Part shown: positions 52,001 to 61,944 of the stretch, piece after piece
Position numbering within the stretch: position 1 is the stretch's first letter
Layout: each line of letters opens with the position of its first letter
Source of the DNA: Thermodesulfovibrionia bacterium
GTDB taxonomy: Bacteria; Nitrospirota; Thermodesulfovibrionia; UBA6902
DNA length: 64,000 nucleotides
Direction: 5' to 3'
Assembly: GCA_020057065.1 (NCBI GenBank)
Contig: JAGVGM010000349.1
Span: 1 to 64,000 of the forward strand
Translations under genes and position numbers: made by a program
Notes under the pieces: model-generated
The model's database searches: none
What the model was told of the DNA's origin: nothing
Seen by the model: only the letters and a program-made list of their open reading frames with translations

Positions 52001-53355
52001 CTGACGCCGGAGTAATAACAAGATGTGAGGCATTCCTTGACAGCATAGAAGGACAGTGCAGAAGTGCAGAAGTGCAAAAGTGCAAAAGTGCAGAAACAAC
52101 TTCATCACTTCCGCGCTTCCGCGCTTCCGCGCTTAATAAGCGTACCGTTTATATACCGAGGATGTCGGATCATGCATTCGGTCTTGCTGCAGCTTTTGAA
52201 GCGTGTGGTATCCATGCTGAGGTCATGGAGGCGCCTGATATAGATACGGTCGAGATCGGAAGACAGTATGTATCAGGCAAAGAATGTTATCCTTGCGCGA
52301 TCACAACAGGAGATATGGTGAAAAAGGCAATGTCGGATGATTTTGATCCTGACAGGTCTGCATTCTTTATGCCGTCAGGGGCCGGTCCCTGCCGTTTCGG
52401 ACAATATAATGTTTTTCACAGGATGGTCCTTGATGAAGCCGGATTTCCGGAGGTACCGATATTTTCGCCAAATCAGGATGAATCACTATATACGGTCCTC
52501 GGCATGGTTGGAAAGGAGTTTGCAAAACAGGCCTGGAAAGGGATAATTGCGATAGATCTGCTTATAAAGTGTCTTCATGAGACAAGGCCTTATGAGATCA
52601 ACAAGGGGGAGACGGACTGCCTTTATCAGGAATATCTCGTAAAAATCAGTAAGGCATTGAAAAGCAGCAACGGAGCCATGACGAAACTTCTCGATAATAT
52701 TCTTCGCGATTTTTCTTTAATAAGTAAGACGGAAGAAAAGAGACCCCTTGTAGGGATTATCGGAGAAATATTTGTGAGGCATAATTCCTTTGCAAATGAG
52801 AACATCATAAGAAAGATCGAAGCGCTTGGCGGCGAGGTCTGGCTGGCTCCTGTTGAAGAATGGATATATTATTTGAATTATACCGCCCTGCGAAAGACTG
52901 TAATAGGCCTTCGCAATTCTTTCACACAGAAGCTTGCTGAGGATCTTTTGAGGACGGTCCTCACACGATATGTTCAGAAGAGAACAGAGCATAAGTATTC
53001 CAAAACTTTTACGGGTTTCCTGCATACACTTAAAGAACCTTCTACAAACGAGATACTGAAGAATGCATCTCCGTATCTTCATGATTCATTTGAAGGGGAG
53101 GCTGTCCTGAGCATGGGCAAGGCAGTGGATTACGTCAAACGCGGGGCCTCAGGCATAATCAGCGCCATGCCCTTCGGTTGCATGCCCGGCACAATAGTTA
53201 GCGCCCTTTTGAAAGGGCTTAAGCAGAATAAAAACGTACCATGTCTGAGCGTTGCATACGATGGGGTCGAGACCACATGTTCGGGGATCCAGCTTGAGGC
53301 CTTTATGCATCAGGCCAATGAGTGCATGAAGAATAACGAGAGGAAGATCAATTAG
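49006..53355 (+). CDS. Acyl-CoA dehydratase activase-related protein: two BcrAD/BadFG ATPase domains plus DUF2229-like region
   Basis: FVGLDAGSVSVKLAVLD, MGGEDSKLILLENGAIKEFSMNSACAAGTGSFIDQQAERL; second unit LGIDIGSISTNLAVID, GGQDSKYISIRDGIIIDFEMNKACAAGTGSFIEEQAEKL. Confidence 0.92.
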   Translation: MTEKGRGTELRRFVGLDAGSVSVKLAVLDVRGNILETKYVRHKGNPLPVAYELLKNVTRVGAFRETPLLSITGSAGKVIAGAFGIKPVNEVVALSYSTKKLYPEVRTAIEMGGEDSKLILLENGAIKEFSMNSACAAGTGSFIDQQAERLFLSIEEFSELSLRSESPPRIAGRCSVFAKSDMIHLQQIATPVEDIVAGLCFAVARNFKGSICKNMELPEPISFQGGVAANKGVVRAFREIFSTENIIIPEHFALMPAIGAVLKDMEAGIENDFDIERLKLFIETLKDEEQGHKPLRAVSSQRSAVSNVGAGLKPAPTYSKNAYLGIDIGSISTNLAVIDEEGRLLAKRYLMTAGRPIEAVKKGLDEIGSEVGDKVHICGVGTTGSGRYMIADFVGADIVKNEITAQARAAVEIDPQVDTIFEIGGQDSKYISIRDGIIIDFEMNKACAAGTGSFIEEQAEKLDISVKNEFSEIAFRSEKPCTLGERCTVFMENSLLSKQQRGAAKEDLTAGLAYSIVQNYINRVVGDRAIGKRIFFQGGVAFNKAVVAAFENYLNREIIVPPDHDVTGAIGMARIAKKHMEDQRSAISVQQSAVEAIHELPLHESPITSFKGFDLSKRDYEIKSFPCKGCDNLCEINRVQVEGEKEPLYYGSRCEKYDIKRKKNTSSGMPDLFSEREELLTKTHNEYCNKLRVASYESKNNNPSPITHHPLRIKIGIPRIFFFHDFLPFWSTLLWELGFDVELSANTNRQIINKGVESILAESCFPHKVAHGHIRDLMEKNVDAVFLPSFINFNFESEAASSFACPYAQTMPYIAGIAFGEVRFIKPIINLEYGRQNLVNEIHRSLKPFHITKASIKKALEKAEKAQKEFTSAVRKRGAEVLANIKERTIVIIGRAYNAFDSGINLEIPKKLAFLGVFSIPMDYLPLETVDISSKWTNMYWRSGQNILRAAELIRDDPKLFALYIGNFSCGPDSFIHHFFDETMSNKPFLHIEIDEHSADAGVITRCEAFLDSIEGQCRSAEVQKCKSAETTSSLPRFRASALNKRTVYIPRMSDHAFGLAAAFEACGIHAEVMEAPDIDTVEIGRQYVSGKECYPCAITTGDMVKKAMSDDFDPDRSAFFMPSGAGPCRFGQYNVFHRMVLDEAGFPEVPIFSPNQDESLYTVLGMVGKEFAKQAWKGIIAIDLLIKCLHETRPYEINKGETDCLYQEYLVKISKALKSSNGAMTKLLDNILRDFSLISKTEEKRPLVGIIGEIFVRHNSFANENIIRKIEALGGEVWLAPVEEWIYYLNYTALRKTVIGLRNSFTQKLAEDLLRTVLTRYVQKRTEHKYSKTFTGFLHTLKEPSTNEILKNASPYLHDSFEGEAVLSMGKAVDYVKRGASGIISAMPFGCMPGTIVSALLKGLKQNKNVPCLSVAYDGVETTCSGIQLEAFMHQANECMKNNERKIN
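49183..49210. repeat. In-frame perfect 28-bp palindrome inside the activase CDS
   Basis: GTAGGGGCGTTTCGCGAAACGCCCCTAC. Confidence 0.95.
49893..49955. repeat. In-frame 7-bp-period array plus palindrome
   Basis: (GCAGTCA/GCGGTCA)n followed by GTAGGGGCGGGTTTGAAACCCGCCCCTAC. Confidence 0.95.
50751..50812. repeat. In-frame CAGCGTT/CAGCAAT periodic array plus palindrome
   Basis: TCAGCGTTCAGCAATCAGCGTTCAGCAATCAGCA then GTAGAGGCAATTCATGAATTGCCCCTAC. Confidence 0.95.
51074..51138. repeat. In-frame heptamer arrays
   Basis: GTTACGA GTTGCGA GTTACGA and CCCATCA CCCATTA CCCATCA CCCGTTA. Confidence 0.9.
52054..52140. repeat. In-frame AGTGCA(G/A)A and CTTCCGCG arrays
   Basis: CAGTGCAGAAGTGCAGAAGTGCAAAAGTGCAAAAGTGCAG...CTTCCGCGCTTCCGCGCTTCCGCGCTT. 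Confidence 0.9.
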
Positions 53356-53521
53356 TGACTGTCAAGTATATAGGTTTCTGTTTCTCTGTCATTTTCGAGT
53401 CAATAACATAAAAGCGGAACTTATAAACATATTTTAATTGTAACTGTAAATTAATTCCTATGAAATCATTTAAGATATATGGTAAACTGTTTATCTAAAT
53501 TTGAATAAGGAGGTGAATTAT

Positions 53522-53614
53522 TTGGGAAGTGTAGTTAAGTGGCGTAAGAAGAAGATGAGCAAGCATAAACATAAGAAGCTTCTTAAAAAGACTAAACATC
53601 AGAGGAGAAAATAA
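53522..53614 (+). CDS. bS22 / AURKAIP1-COX24-like ribosomal micro-protein (not in the ORF track)
   Basis: TTG start, SD AAGGAGGTG; MGSVVKWRKKKMSKHKHKKLLKKTKHQRRK. Confidence 0.8.
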   Translation: MGSVVKWRKKKMSKHKHKKLLKKTKHQRRK

Positions 53615-53793
53615 GCTTTGTTCTTATTCGTTATTTTACCTTTATCCCATCGATGTTAAAAAAGGCGCAGGCTAAGCTTGTTGCCTTCTCTCCATTTTTA
53701 TCTCTTTCAATCTTATTGAAATCCTGATTCAAGATAACCACAAGTCTAATTACTTGATAATGCCTGTAGCTTCTAACAGGGTAGCTTATTCCT

Positions 53794-53866
53794 GTCATTC
53801 CGGCTTGTCCAGAATCATTCTTTTAATAATATCAGAAGAAAACGATTCCGAACAAGTCGGAATGAC
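53794..53866. repeat. Dispersed palindromic element
   Basis: GTCATTCCGGCTTGTCCAGAATC...GATTCCGAACAAGTCGGAATGAC. Confidence 0.75.
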
Positions 53867-54199
53867 ATCAATTTGTCTTCTAATATTTCTATAAATTATT
53901 TTCTTAAATATACATGTTTAACTGCCTGTGAAATAAGGTTAATTCTGGAGCATAAGAATTTGGCTGTTTTGACATAAAAAATAGCTTGATAGAAAATGTC
54001 CAATGGTATATATTATTCAGAGTAAAAACACATCATCTTGTGATGTGAGTAGAGGAAATTCACTATATTTAGTGTATAGTGCTTCATTTAAAGCTCAAAG
54101 AATAACTTGATTATAAAGGGACAAAATATATAGAGGCATAAGCCTCTTATACAAGGGTAGGGGCGAGAATTAAATTTTTCATAAAAAGGAATTAAAACT

Positions 54200-57100
54200 A
54201 TGCGTGTAGAAAGACTGGAATTGATCGGCTTTAAATCATTTGCAGAAAAGACTATATTTAATTTTCATCCTGGAGTAACCGCTATTGTTGGCCCAAATGG
54301 CTGCGGTAAGAGCAATATTGTCGATGCCTTCAGATGGGTTCTGGGTGAGCAAAGCGCAAAAAGCCTGCGCGGAGACAGTATGGAGGATGTAATATTTCAG
54401 GGTTCAGCAACGAAGAAGACAAAGGGCATGGCAGAGGTCACACTTGTGCTTTCAGATATCGTTAAAAATCCTTCAAACGGTTCTGAGGATGATAATAAAA
54501 CAGTCATGAGCGAGATAGCTGTTACAAGGCGTCTTTACAGGTCGGGAGAAAGCGAGTACCTGATGAACAAGGTCCAGTGCAGGCTCAAGGACATTAAAAA
54601 TGTGCTTCTTGATACAGGTCTTGAACTAAAGGCTTACTCTATTCTCGAACAGGGGAAAATGGATCACATTCTGAATTCAAAGCCCCAGGACAGAAGGTTC
54701 CTGATCGAAGAAATTGCAGGTGTGATGAAATACAAAGTAAGAAGGACTGAGGCATTAAACAAGCTTGAGGCTTCCAAGTCCAATCTGCAGAGGCTGCAGG
54801 ATATTATAGTTGAGGTAAAAAGACAGATAAATGCGGTGGACAGACATGCCAGGAAGGCGGAGAAATACAAGAAATTACTTGAAGAGATAAAAGATATAGA
54901 ATTACGCATTGCAAAAAGGGACCTCGAAGAAATGCAAAATGAAATATCCGGGCTCATTATGTCGGAAGATGCAAGTAAGGCAAGGGAAGCTGAGGTCTTT
55001 GCAAATCTTCATTCAACTGAGGCGTTAATAGAAGAGAAAAAACGATTGTGTGTTGATAATGAAAGGCATCTTAATGAAGTCAAGATGAAACTTTACTCCC
55101 TTGAAAAACAGGTCGCTGAGGATGAGGGTAAGATAGCATTGCTTAAGAGTGACAGCGAAAACCTGAGAGAGAAACACGGATACCTTCTGAAACAGGACGG
55201 CGAGCTTTCCTTACAAAAAGAAACTGCTTTTAATTCTGCACAGGAGAAGGAGGCAGAGATATCGGAGATGAGCGGTGAAATAACGAACCTTGAGACAGTG
55301 CTTGAAGATAAGAACAGGGTGTTCACTGATTCAGACAACGGGATAAAAGGCCAGGAGAACGATGTAGAGGTTCAGAGGAGAAATCTTTTCAATAAGGCAG
55401 AGGAGATCAGCAGTGTAAAGAATGAGATCAGTCATTTGTCATTCAGCATTGAAAATATCTCCCGTAAGACCCAGAAAAGTTCGCAGGACATCAATTCACT
55501 GCAGGACAGCATAGTATCACTGCAAACAGCAATTGATGATACCCGGAAAGAACATCTGAATGTTTCTGCTGAACTGAACGAATCCAGAAAGATAAAGGAA
55601 GTGCTTGCCGACAGATTGAGAGAAAAGAAACAGGAACTTTCGGCAGGCGAAGAAACACTTTACAGGGAGAGGGAAGACCTGGCTGTGATGGGGTCCAGGC
55701 TTGATTCTCTGAGGGAACTGGACCAGATACAGCGGAGTTCTCTCGATGAAAATATAAGGGCTGTGTGTCAGGTAGCAGATATATTTGAAACATCATCTCA
55801 GTACGAGACCGCCATAGAAGCGATCCTTGGAGACAAACTGAATGCGGCAGTCGTCGAAGGCCGGGATATGATCGAAAAGGCCCTGCAATATGTCAGGGAA
55901 CAGAAATCGAAACGAAGCTGTTTTATATCCGTAGACACAAAGAACATATCTGCACTGGAGCCGAAGAACATCACCGGCAGCGGAATTATCGGAGAGGCGA
56001 TCAAATTTGTTACGGTGAGAGACGGGTTCCAGCAAATAGCGGCATCACTGTTAAGCAATGTGGTGCTTGTTGATAAACTGAATACCGCGTTCTCCCTCCG
56101 CGAGTCGGATACAGACCTGGGAAAGTACTATTTTGTCACGCTTGAAGGAGAAGTGCTGGAACCGTCAGGCATTGTCTTTGGCGGCAGAGGAAGAGAGGTC
56201 CTCAGGATAAAGAGGATGATAAAAGAGATGGAGCAGGATATTTCAGTGAAGAAGGAAATGGTCCTGACCGCCGAGGGAAATGTATCGGATCACAAGAAGG
56301 ATATCGTGTCTATAGAAAACGACATCATCTCAACTGATGCAGGAATATCGGGTCAGGAAAAATACTGCCATGCGCTGGAGGTAAAGACAGAGAACCTGAT
56401 TGAGGAGAACGACAGGATCATAAAGAAACATGAATATATATCACTCGAAATAAATGATGATCATGCCGAGAAGAACAATTTAGAGAACCTGCTCGGGATA
56501 AAGAACTCCGAACTCGGAAAGCTCGAAAGAGAAAAACTCGAAATTGAAGGGAAAATAAGTTCTGTCCAGGAGACAATTGCAGGCAGGCGCGAAGCGCTCG
56601 AAACGCTTCGTTCTGAACTGACCGAGATAAAACTCAATCTCACATCGACCAGAGAAAAGATATCTTCAATAAACAGAGAGATCGGAAGACTCAATCATTT
56701 CATTATTGATGTTGAAAAGAAAAAGGAAGAAATGTTCGAGGAACGTTTCAGTATTGAAAAAGACATCGTGGAGAAGGAGCAGGAAGTTGCTGAAAAAGAA
56801 GGTATGATGGCGTCCAAAGTTGTAGTAATAAGTGAGCTGCAAAGCGAGGTATCAAAAGTCAGCGAAATACTCGAGGCAAAAACAGCAGAGCTTGCGATCA
56901 TTGAAAGACAGCAGAGATCGCTTGCCGCTGAACTTGAATCAGTCCGTAACGAACTGAATCACACAGAGATGAAGAAGATGGAATTGACAATGAGACTTAA
57001 TTACCTCAGGGAAGATATCAGGAAAACTTATTCTGTTGAGATTGAAACTGCTGATATTACAAGTGTTGTAACAGCGGAAGAAGTGGAAAATCTTATTCAT

Positions 57101-57721
57101 ATCAAGGAGCGTCTGCAGGAAATAGGCCCTGTGAGCCTCGGCACTCTCGATGAATATGCAGAGCTTAAATTAAGATATGATTTCCTGTCAAAGCAGAGTG
57201 AGGACCTTTTAGCTTCCATTGAAGCTTTACAGGATACGATACAGAAAATAAACAGGACTACACAGGCCAGGTTAAATGAGGCTTTTAATCTGCTCAATGA
57301 GAAATTCCGTGAGGTGTTTACAACGCTTTTTGGAAAGGGAAGGGCCGAACTCCATCTTACGGAAGGGAATATCTTGGATGCAGGTATTGAGATCGTGGCC
57401 CAGCCGCCCGGCAAGAGACTGCAGAATCTCATGCTGCTTTCAGGCGGTGAGAAGGCATTGACAGCTCTTTCACTGCTCTTTGCAGGTTTTATGATAAAGC
57501 CGACGCCTCTGTGCATATTGGACGAGGTGGATGCGCCGCTTGATGAGGCAAATACAGACAGGTTCATTAATCTCTTAAAAGAGCTCTCAAAGGGGATCCA
57601 GTTCATTACAATCACTCATAACAGACGTACCATGGAAGCAGCCAATTATATTTATGGCATAACCATGGAAGAGCCGGGCTCTTCAAAGGTTGTTTCGATG
57701 CATTTTACTGAGACAGTTTAA
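54200..57721 (+). CDS. smc: Chromosome segregation protein SMC
   Basis: [58 protein letters not shown]; coiled coils and hinge; [30 protein letters not shown]. Confidence 0.97.
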   Translation: MRVERLELIGFKSFAEKTIFNFHPGVTAIVGPNGCGKSNIVDAFRWVLGEQSAKSLRGDSMEDVIFQGSATKKTKGMAEVTLVLSDIVKNPSNGSEDDNKTVMSEIAVTRRLYRSGESEYLMNKVQCRLKDIKNVLLDTGLELKAYSILEQGKMDHILNSKPQDRRFLIEEIAGVMKYKVRRTEALNKLEASKSNLQRLQDIIVEVKRQINAVDRHARKAEKYKKLLEEIKDIELRIAKRDLEEMQNEISGLIMSEDASKAREAEVFANLHSTEALIEEKKRLCVDNERHLNEVKMKLYSLEKQVAEDEGKIALLKSDSENLREKHGYLLKQDGELSLQKETAFNSAQEKEAEISEMSGEITNLETVLEDKNRVFTDSDNGIKGQENDVEVQRRNLFNKAEEISSVKNEISHLSFSIENISRKTQKSSQDINSLQDSIVSLQTAIDDTRKEHLNVSAELNESRKIKEVLADRLREKKQELSAGEETLYREREDLAVMGSRLDSLRELDQIQRSSLDENIRAVCQVADIFETSSQYETAIEAILGDKLNAAVVEGRDMIEKALQYVREQKSKRSCFISVDTKNISALEPKNITGSGIIGEAIKFVTVRDGFQQIAASLLSNVVLVDKLNTAFSLRESDTDLGKYYFVTLEGEVLEPSGIVFGGRGREVLRIKRMIKEMEQDISVKKEMVLTAEGNVSDHKKDIVSIENDIISTDAGISGQEKYCHALEVKTENLIEENDRIIKKHEYISLEINDDHAEKNNLENLLGIKNSELGKLEREKLEIEGKISSVQETIAGRREALETLRSELTEIKLNLTSTREKISSINREIGRLNHFIIDVEKKKEEMFEERFSIEKDIVEKEQEVAEKEGMMASKVVVISELQSEVSKVSEILEAKTAELAIIERQQRSLAAELESVRNELNHTEMKKMELTMRLNYLREDIRKTYSVEIETADITSVVTAEEVENLIHIKERLQEIGPVSLGTLDEYAELKLRYDFLSKQSEDLLASIEALQDTIQKINRTTQARLNEAFNLLNEKFREVFTTLFGKGRAELHLTEGNILDAGIEIVAQPPGKRLQNLMLLSGGEKALTALSLLFAGFMIKPTPLCILDEVDAPLDEANTDRFINLLKELSKGIQFITITHNRRTMEAANYIYGITMEEPGSSKVVSMHFTETV

Positions 57722-57895
57722 GCGCAGGAGAAGTCGGAGAATCTTACACTATATAATTACCTTTCAAGTTAAATGTCGGTCAATATTACATAGTTATTTT
57801 TTCAACCACTTGATTTAAAGTATATTCTAAGTTTATTATTCGAGCATGAAATTTGCTTATACTAATGTGTAATTAGAATATGCTCGGTTGAATTT

Positions 57896-58222
57896 ATGGA
57901 AAGAAGACAATCCGCAAGAGTACCGGTTAATTTAAACGCAAAGATTATCTCAGAAGATAAAGTATTCGATGGAATGATAGAAAATATGTCAGAAGACGGT
58001 CTTGAATATTTTATGACCTCTTTTGTTAAAGTCACAAGCAATTTTACTCCCGCCAAATCTATTAAATTGAATTTTCAAATCCCGTCAGGTGAGATGTTGA
58101 ACCTGAATTGCGAATTGATATGGTTTTTGGAAACTTCACCGGACGAAAAACTGTTAGGTATGAAAGTTTTAAATCCACCTCTGACATACAGAAAGATAAT
58201 AAAGCAGTCCAGTTATTCATAA
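57896..58222 (+). CDS. PilZ-domain protein
   Basis: MERRQSARVPVNLNAKIISEDKVFDGMIENMSEDGLEY. Confidence 0.8.
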   Translation: MERRQSARVPVNLNAKIISEDKVFDGMIENMSEDGLEYFMTSFVKVTSNFTPAKSIKLNFQIPSGEMLNLNCELIWFLETSPDEKLLGMKVLNPPLTYRKIIKQSSYS

Positions 58223-58230
58223 AAGGTTCT

Positions 58231-59808
58231 TTATTTTTGTGCAGGTAAATCTATTATAACGTTAGTAAACTTTCCTTCAATGCTTTCTATTTTAATCCTG
58301 CCGCCGTGATCGCTGATTATCCCATGGCTGATGCTCAGCCCCAGTCCCGTTCCCTCACTGGCGGATTTAGTCGTAAAAAAAGGATCAATTACCCTGTCCT
58401 TTATCTCCGCCGGTATTCCGGCGCCCTGATCATGAAAAATTATCCGTACATATTGAGCAGTATTTTCCGTAAAAGCCTCAGCAAATATCTTGATCATTTT
58501 ATCGTTATGTGCTCCCGGATATTTCCGGTTCAATCCATAGCATGCATTACTGATGAGATTCAGAAACACCTGCTCGATATGCTGAGGCTGAGCATTAATG
58601 CGGGGCAGAGAGGGATCAATATTTAATGCGAGCTTTATCCCGTCCTTTTTTAAGAGTGTTTCAGTCAGGGCCAGTGAATCAGACAATATTTCACTGAGGT
58701 GAACAGGTTTTTTTTCATCTTTACTTTCACGGGCAAATGAAAGAAGGCTTCTGACAATCCCTGCGATCCGGTCGCCTTCTTTGATTATACGGTTTGCGAT
58801 CTCATACTCTTTGCTTTCTTTACCGAATTTATTCAGCAGGATCTGCGCATAGTTGATAATGCCGTTTATCGGGTTATTAACCTCATGAGCCACGCCTGCA
58901 GCAAGTCTGCCTACCGAAGCGAGGTGTTCAGCCCGCAGTAGCTCTGAATAAAGCGTTACATTATCGGTAACGTCGATCAGGCTGAGGACCAGCCCGCTGA
59001 TTCTGCCGTCCGCATCTTTGACAGGTTTCAGACTCCAGTCTTGGAATGTCGTTCCCCGTTCAGGATGTTTTGCCGGTCTTGCTCTTGCAAAGTAAGGCTT
59101 GCCGGTTTCGATTACTTTACGGAAAATAGCTACGTTCTCCTCAGTCGGGTACAGGTCAAAGTGATTTTTGCCGGTAAAGAATTCCTGTTCCCTGCCGTCT
59201 GCTTCAGCGTATTTGTTGTTCACCCTGATGAAGTTGAAATCCGTATCCATATACGCAATCAGGACGTGGACGTTAGAGAAAACGTTTTCGAGCAGCTCAT
59301 TGATCTTTTTCCGTTGAGCGCTCTCTTGTAAAAGGGCTGTGTTGCTCTTCTGCAGTTCCGCGGTGCGTTCTTCCACTAATTCCATAAGCAACTCCCGATG
59401 TCTCCTTAATTCTTCTTCTATCTGCTTGCGCTCAATGGCGTACCGCAATGAACGTACAAGCTGGCTGCTCTCTATCCTGTATTTGACCAGATAGTCCTGG
59501 ACGCCGAGCTGCAGGGCTGAAACAGCCGTCTTTTCGTCGTCAAGTCCGGTTAACATTACAACCGGTATCAGAGGCGCAGCCTTTTTTATTTCATGAACCG
59601 AATCAAGTCCGCTGCTGTCCGGGAGACCGATATCCAGAAGGATCACGTCATGAGTATTATTGGACAGGGAATCGAGTCCATCCGAAAGGCTGCAGGAATG
59701 CTCAAGCGAAAAAAGCTGCAACTTCGATTCCGCAAGCATTTCACCTATCAGCCTGGCGTCCCCGGGGTTGTCTTCGATCAGGAGAACATGAATCTCTTTT
59801 TTATGCAT
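58231..59808 (-). CDS. REC-PAS-histidine kinase
   Basis: HVLLIEDNPGDARLIGEML; ASVGRLAAGVAHEVNNPINGIINYAQIL; HATPase DQGAGIPAEIKDRVIDPFFTTKSASEGTGLGLSI. Confidence 0.93.
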   Translation of the reverse strand: MHKKEIHVLLIEDNPGDARLIGEMLAESKLQLFSLEHSCSLSDGLDSLSNNTHDVILLDIGLPDSSGLDSVHEIKKAAPLIPVVMLTGLDDEKTAVSALQLGVQDYLVKYRIESSQLVRSLRYAIERKQIEEELRRHRELLMELVEERTAELQKSNTALLQESAQRKKINELLENVFSNVHVLIAYMDTDFNFIRVNNKYAEADGREQEFFTGKNHFDLYPTEENVAIFRKVIETGKPYFARARPAKHPERGTTFQDWSLKPVKDADGRISGLVLSLIDVTDNVTLYSELLRAEHLASVGRLAAGVAHEVNNPINGIINYAQILLNKFGKESKEYEIANRIIKEGDRIAGIVRSLLSFARESKDEKKPVHLSEILSDSLALTETLLKKDGIKLALNIDPSLPRINAQPQHIEQVFLNLISNACYGLNRKYPGAHNDKMIKIFAEAFTENTAQYVRIIFHDQGAGIPAEIKDRVIDPFFTTKSASEGTGLGLSISHGIISDHGGRIKIESIEGKFTNVIIDLPAQK

Positions 59809-59878
59809 AAATTAAAAAATACAGATCAAAATGTAAAAAAGTACTTTAAGCCTATCGGGCTTAATTTTTCAATTTATC

Positions 59879-61927
59879 TTAACATTTCGGTCTGAGAAAC
59901 TGGATGAATTCTTCTGACGGAAGAGGCCTGCTGAAGTGATATCCCTGGGCTTCGTCGCAGCGGATAGTTTGCAAAAATGCAAGCTGGTTCTCGTTTTCGA
60001 CACCCTCGGCGATCACTTTCAGTCTCAGTCCCCGCGCCAGGTTGACGATGGCATTAGTGATGGTCTTATAATCGGGATCCTCCGGAAAACCGCTGATAAA
60101 TGATCTGTCTATCTTAAGACTCTGAACAGGCAGTTTTTTCAAATAGTGCAATGATGAGTATCCCGTGCCGAAGTCGTCTATGCAGAATCTGACCCCGTCG
60201 TCGGCAAGTTTTCTGAGATATGGTATGGCAAGTTCAACCTCCTGCATTATCGTGCGTTCGGATATCTCGATCCCGAAGTACACGGGAGCAAGACCGGTCT
60301 CCTCTAATATCCGGTATACTGTTCCGGCAAAGTCTTTCTGCAGGAAGTGGCGGGAAGAGAAATTCACCATGACGCTCATAGGTGAATAACCGGCGTCCTG
60401 CCATGCCCTGGCCTGCGCGCATGCAGTGTGCATTACCCATTCATCAACCTGTGTGATCAGTCCGGTCTCTTCGGCCAGGGGGATGAACTGCATCGGCTGC
60501 AGCAAACCCATCTCCGGGTGATGCCATCGCACCAGCGCCTCCGCGCAAAGTATCTGTCCGGTGTCAATGCTTATCTGGGGCTGGTAGTAAACCTCCAGCT
60601 CCCCTGATGTAATGGCCTTGCGCAGGCTGCTAATCATTGTCATCCGTTCAAGAGCCCGGGTATTCATGGCGGGGTTATAAAACTGGAAATTATTCCTGCC
60701 ATGTTTCTTGGCGATATACATTGCGGTATCGGCATTTTTCAGCAATGTTTCCACATCAGCGCCGTCATGAGGGTAGAGACTGATGCCGATACTTGTTGAT
60801 ATATGAAGAGAATGATTGTCGATCATGAACGGCTGCTGGAAGGTTGAAATGATCTTCCCGGCAATAGTAACGATGTCCTCTTCATGATTTGTATGCGGCA
60901 ACAGGATATTGTATTCGTCTCCTCCGATACGGGCAATGGTATCGCTTTCACGCAGACAGCCCTTCAGACGGCGGGGAACCGCCTTAAGCAGCTGGTCTCC
61001 GGCTGCATGCCCAAGGGAATCATTTATTTCCTTGAAGTTGTCGAGGTCCAGATACAGCACTGCCGCCATATGCTGGTTGCGGGACGCCTGGTTCAGCGCA
61101 AGCCTGAGATGGTTTATAAAGAGAAGCCTGTTCGGCAAACCGGTCAGAACATCATGATACGCAAGGTGCTTTATGGTCTCTTCCATCTGCTTGCGTTCCG
61201 TGATATCAACGATCATTCCTGATATTACATCTCCGTTAAGGGTAAAGCTGAGAAGAAGGTTTTTAGTCTTTCCAGTCCTTGTAACCGCTACTATTTCGAA
61301 GTTATTGACATGCCCTGTTTTTTTTAGACGTCCGATTAAATTTTCTCTCTCTTCCGGGGTTTTATAGAGCGACAGTGCCTGGACCGGTATCATTTCTTCA
61401 GGCGTTGCATATTCGAGCATCCTTGCCAGGGCATTATTTACGAAAAGTATTTCACCCTTGAGATTTGCCTTGTATACACCTACAAGGGCATTGTCCACGA
61501 GGTTTTTGTATTTTTCTTCAGATTCAGCAAGCGCATCAAGTATCCGTTTCCGTTCCATGGCGTACCGCAGCGAATGTAGTAGAAGAGTTCTGTCTATCCG
61601 GTCCTTGAGCAGATAATCCTGTATGCCAAGCTGGAGCGCGGAAACAGCCGTCTCTTCATCGTCAAGTCCGGTGAGCATGACTATCGGCATCTTCGGCGCC
61701 ACTCTCTTGATCTCAGGAATAGAGTCGAGCCCGCTGCTGTCAGGCAGGTTCATGTCCAGCAGGATAATGTCAAAAGCGTGTTCCTTAAGTTTTACAAGGC
61801 CGTCAGAAAGTGTGCCGGCGTGATCGAACGAGTACGCCAGTTTCACCTTACCGAGCATCTCCCGAATGAGCCGTACGTCTCCAGGGTTGTCTTCTATTAG
61901 AAGGATATGTGTGTTTTTTCTGTCCAT
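59879..61927 (-). CDS. REC-PAS-GGDEF-EAL c-di-GMP signalling protein
   Basis: ARIGGDEYNILLPH (GGDEY), EALVRWHHPEMGLLQP, DDFGTGYSSLHYLKKLPVQSLKIDRSFI. Confidence 0.95.
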   Translation of the reverse strand: MDRKNTHILLIEDNPGDVRLIREMLGKVKLAYSFDHAGTLSDGLVKLKEHAFDIILLDMNLPDSSGLDSIPEIKRVAPKMPIVMLTGLDDEETAVSALQLGIQDYLLKDRIDRTLLLHSLRYAMERKRILDALAESEEKYKNLVDNALVGVYKANLKGEILFVNNALARMLEYATPEEMIPVQALSLYKTPEERENLIGRLKKTGHVNNFEIVAVTRTGKTKNLLLSFTLNGDVISGMIVDITERKQMEETIKHLAYHDVLTGLPNRLLFINHLRLALNQASRNQHMAAVLYLDLDNFKEINDSLGHAAGDQLLKAVPRRLKGCLRESDTIARIGGDEYNILLPHTNHEEDIVTIAGKIISTFQQPFMIDNHSLHISTSIGISLYPHDGADVETLLKNADTAMYIAKKHGRNNFQFYNPAMNTRALERMTMISSLRKAITSGELEVYYQPQISIDTGQILCAEALVRWHHPEMGLLQPMQFIPLAEETGLITQVDEWVMHTACAQARAWQDAGYSPMSVMVNFSSRHFLQKDFAGTVYRILEETGLAPVYFGIEISERTIMQEVELAIPYLRKLADDGVRFCIDDFGTGYSSLHYLKKLPVQSLKIDRSFISGFPEDPDYKTITNAIVNLARGLRLKVIAEGVENENQLAFLQTIRCDEAQGYHFSRPLPSEEFIQFLRPKC

Positions 61928-61944
61928 GATTATTCACCCCTTGA

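Noticed and set aside
49893-52140. CRISPR array interpretation of the short periodic repeats
   Set aside because: Periods of 7-8 bp, no spacers, inside a CDS; no cas genes nearby.
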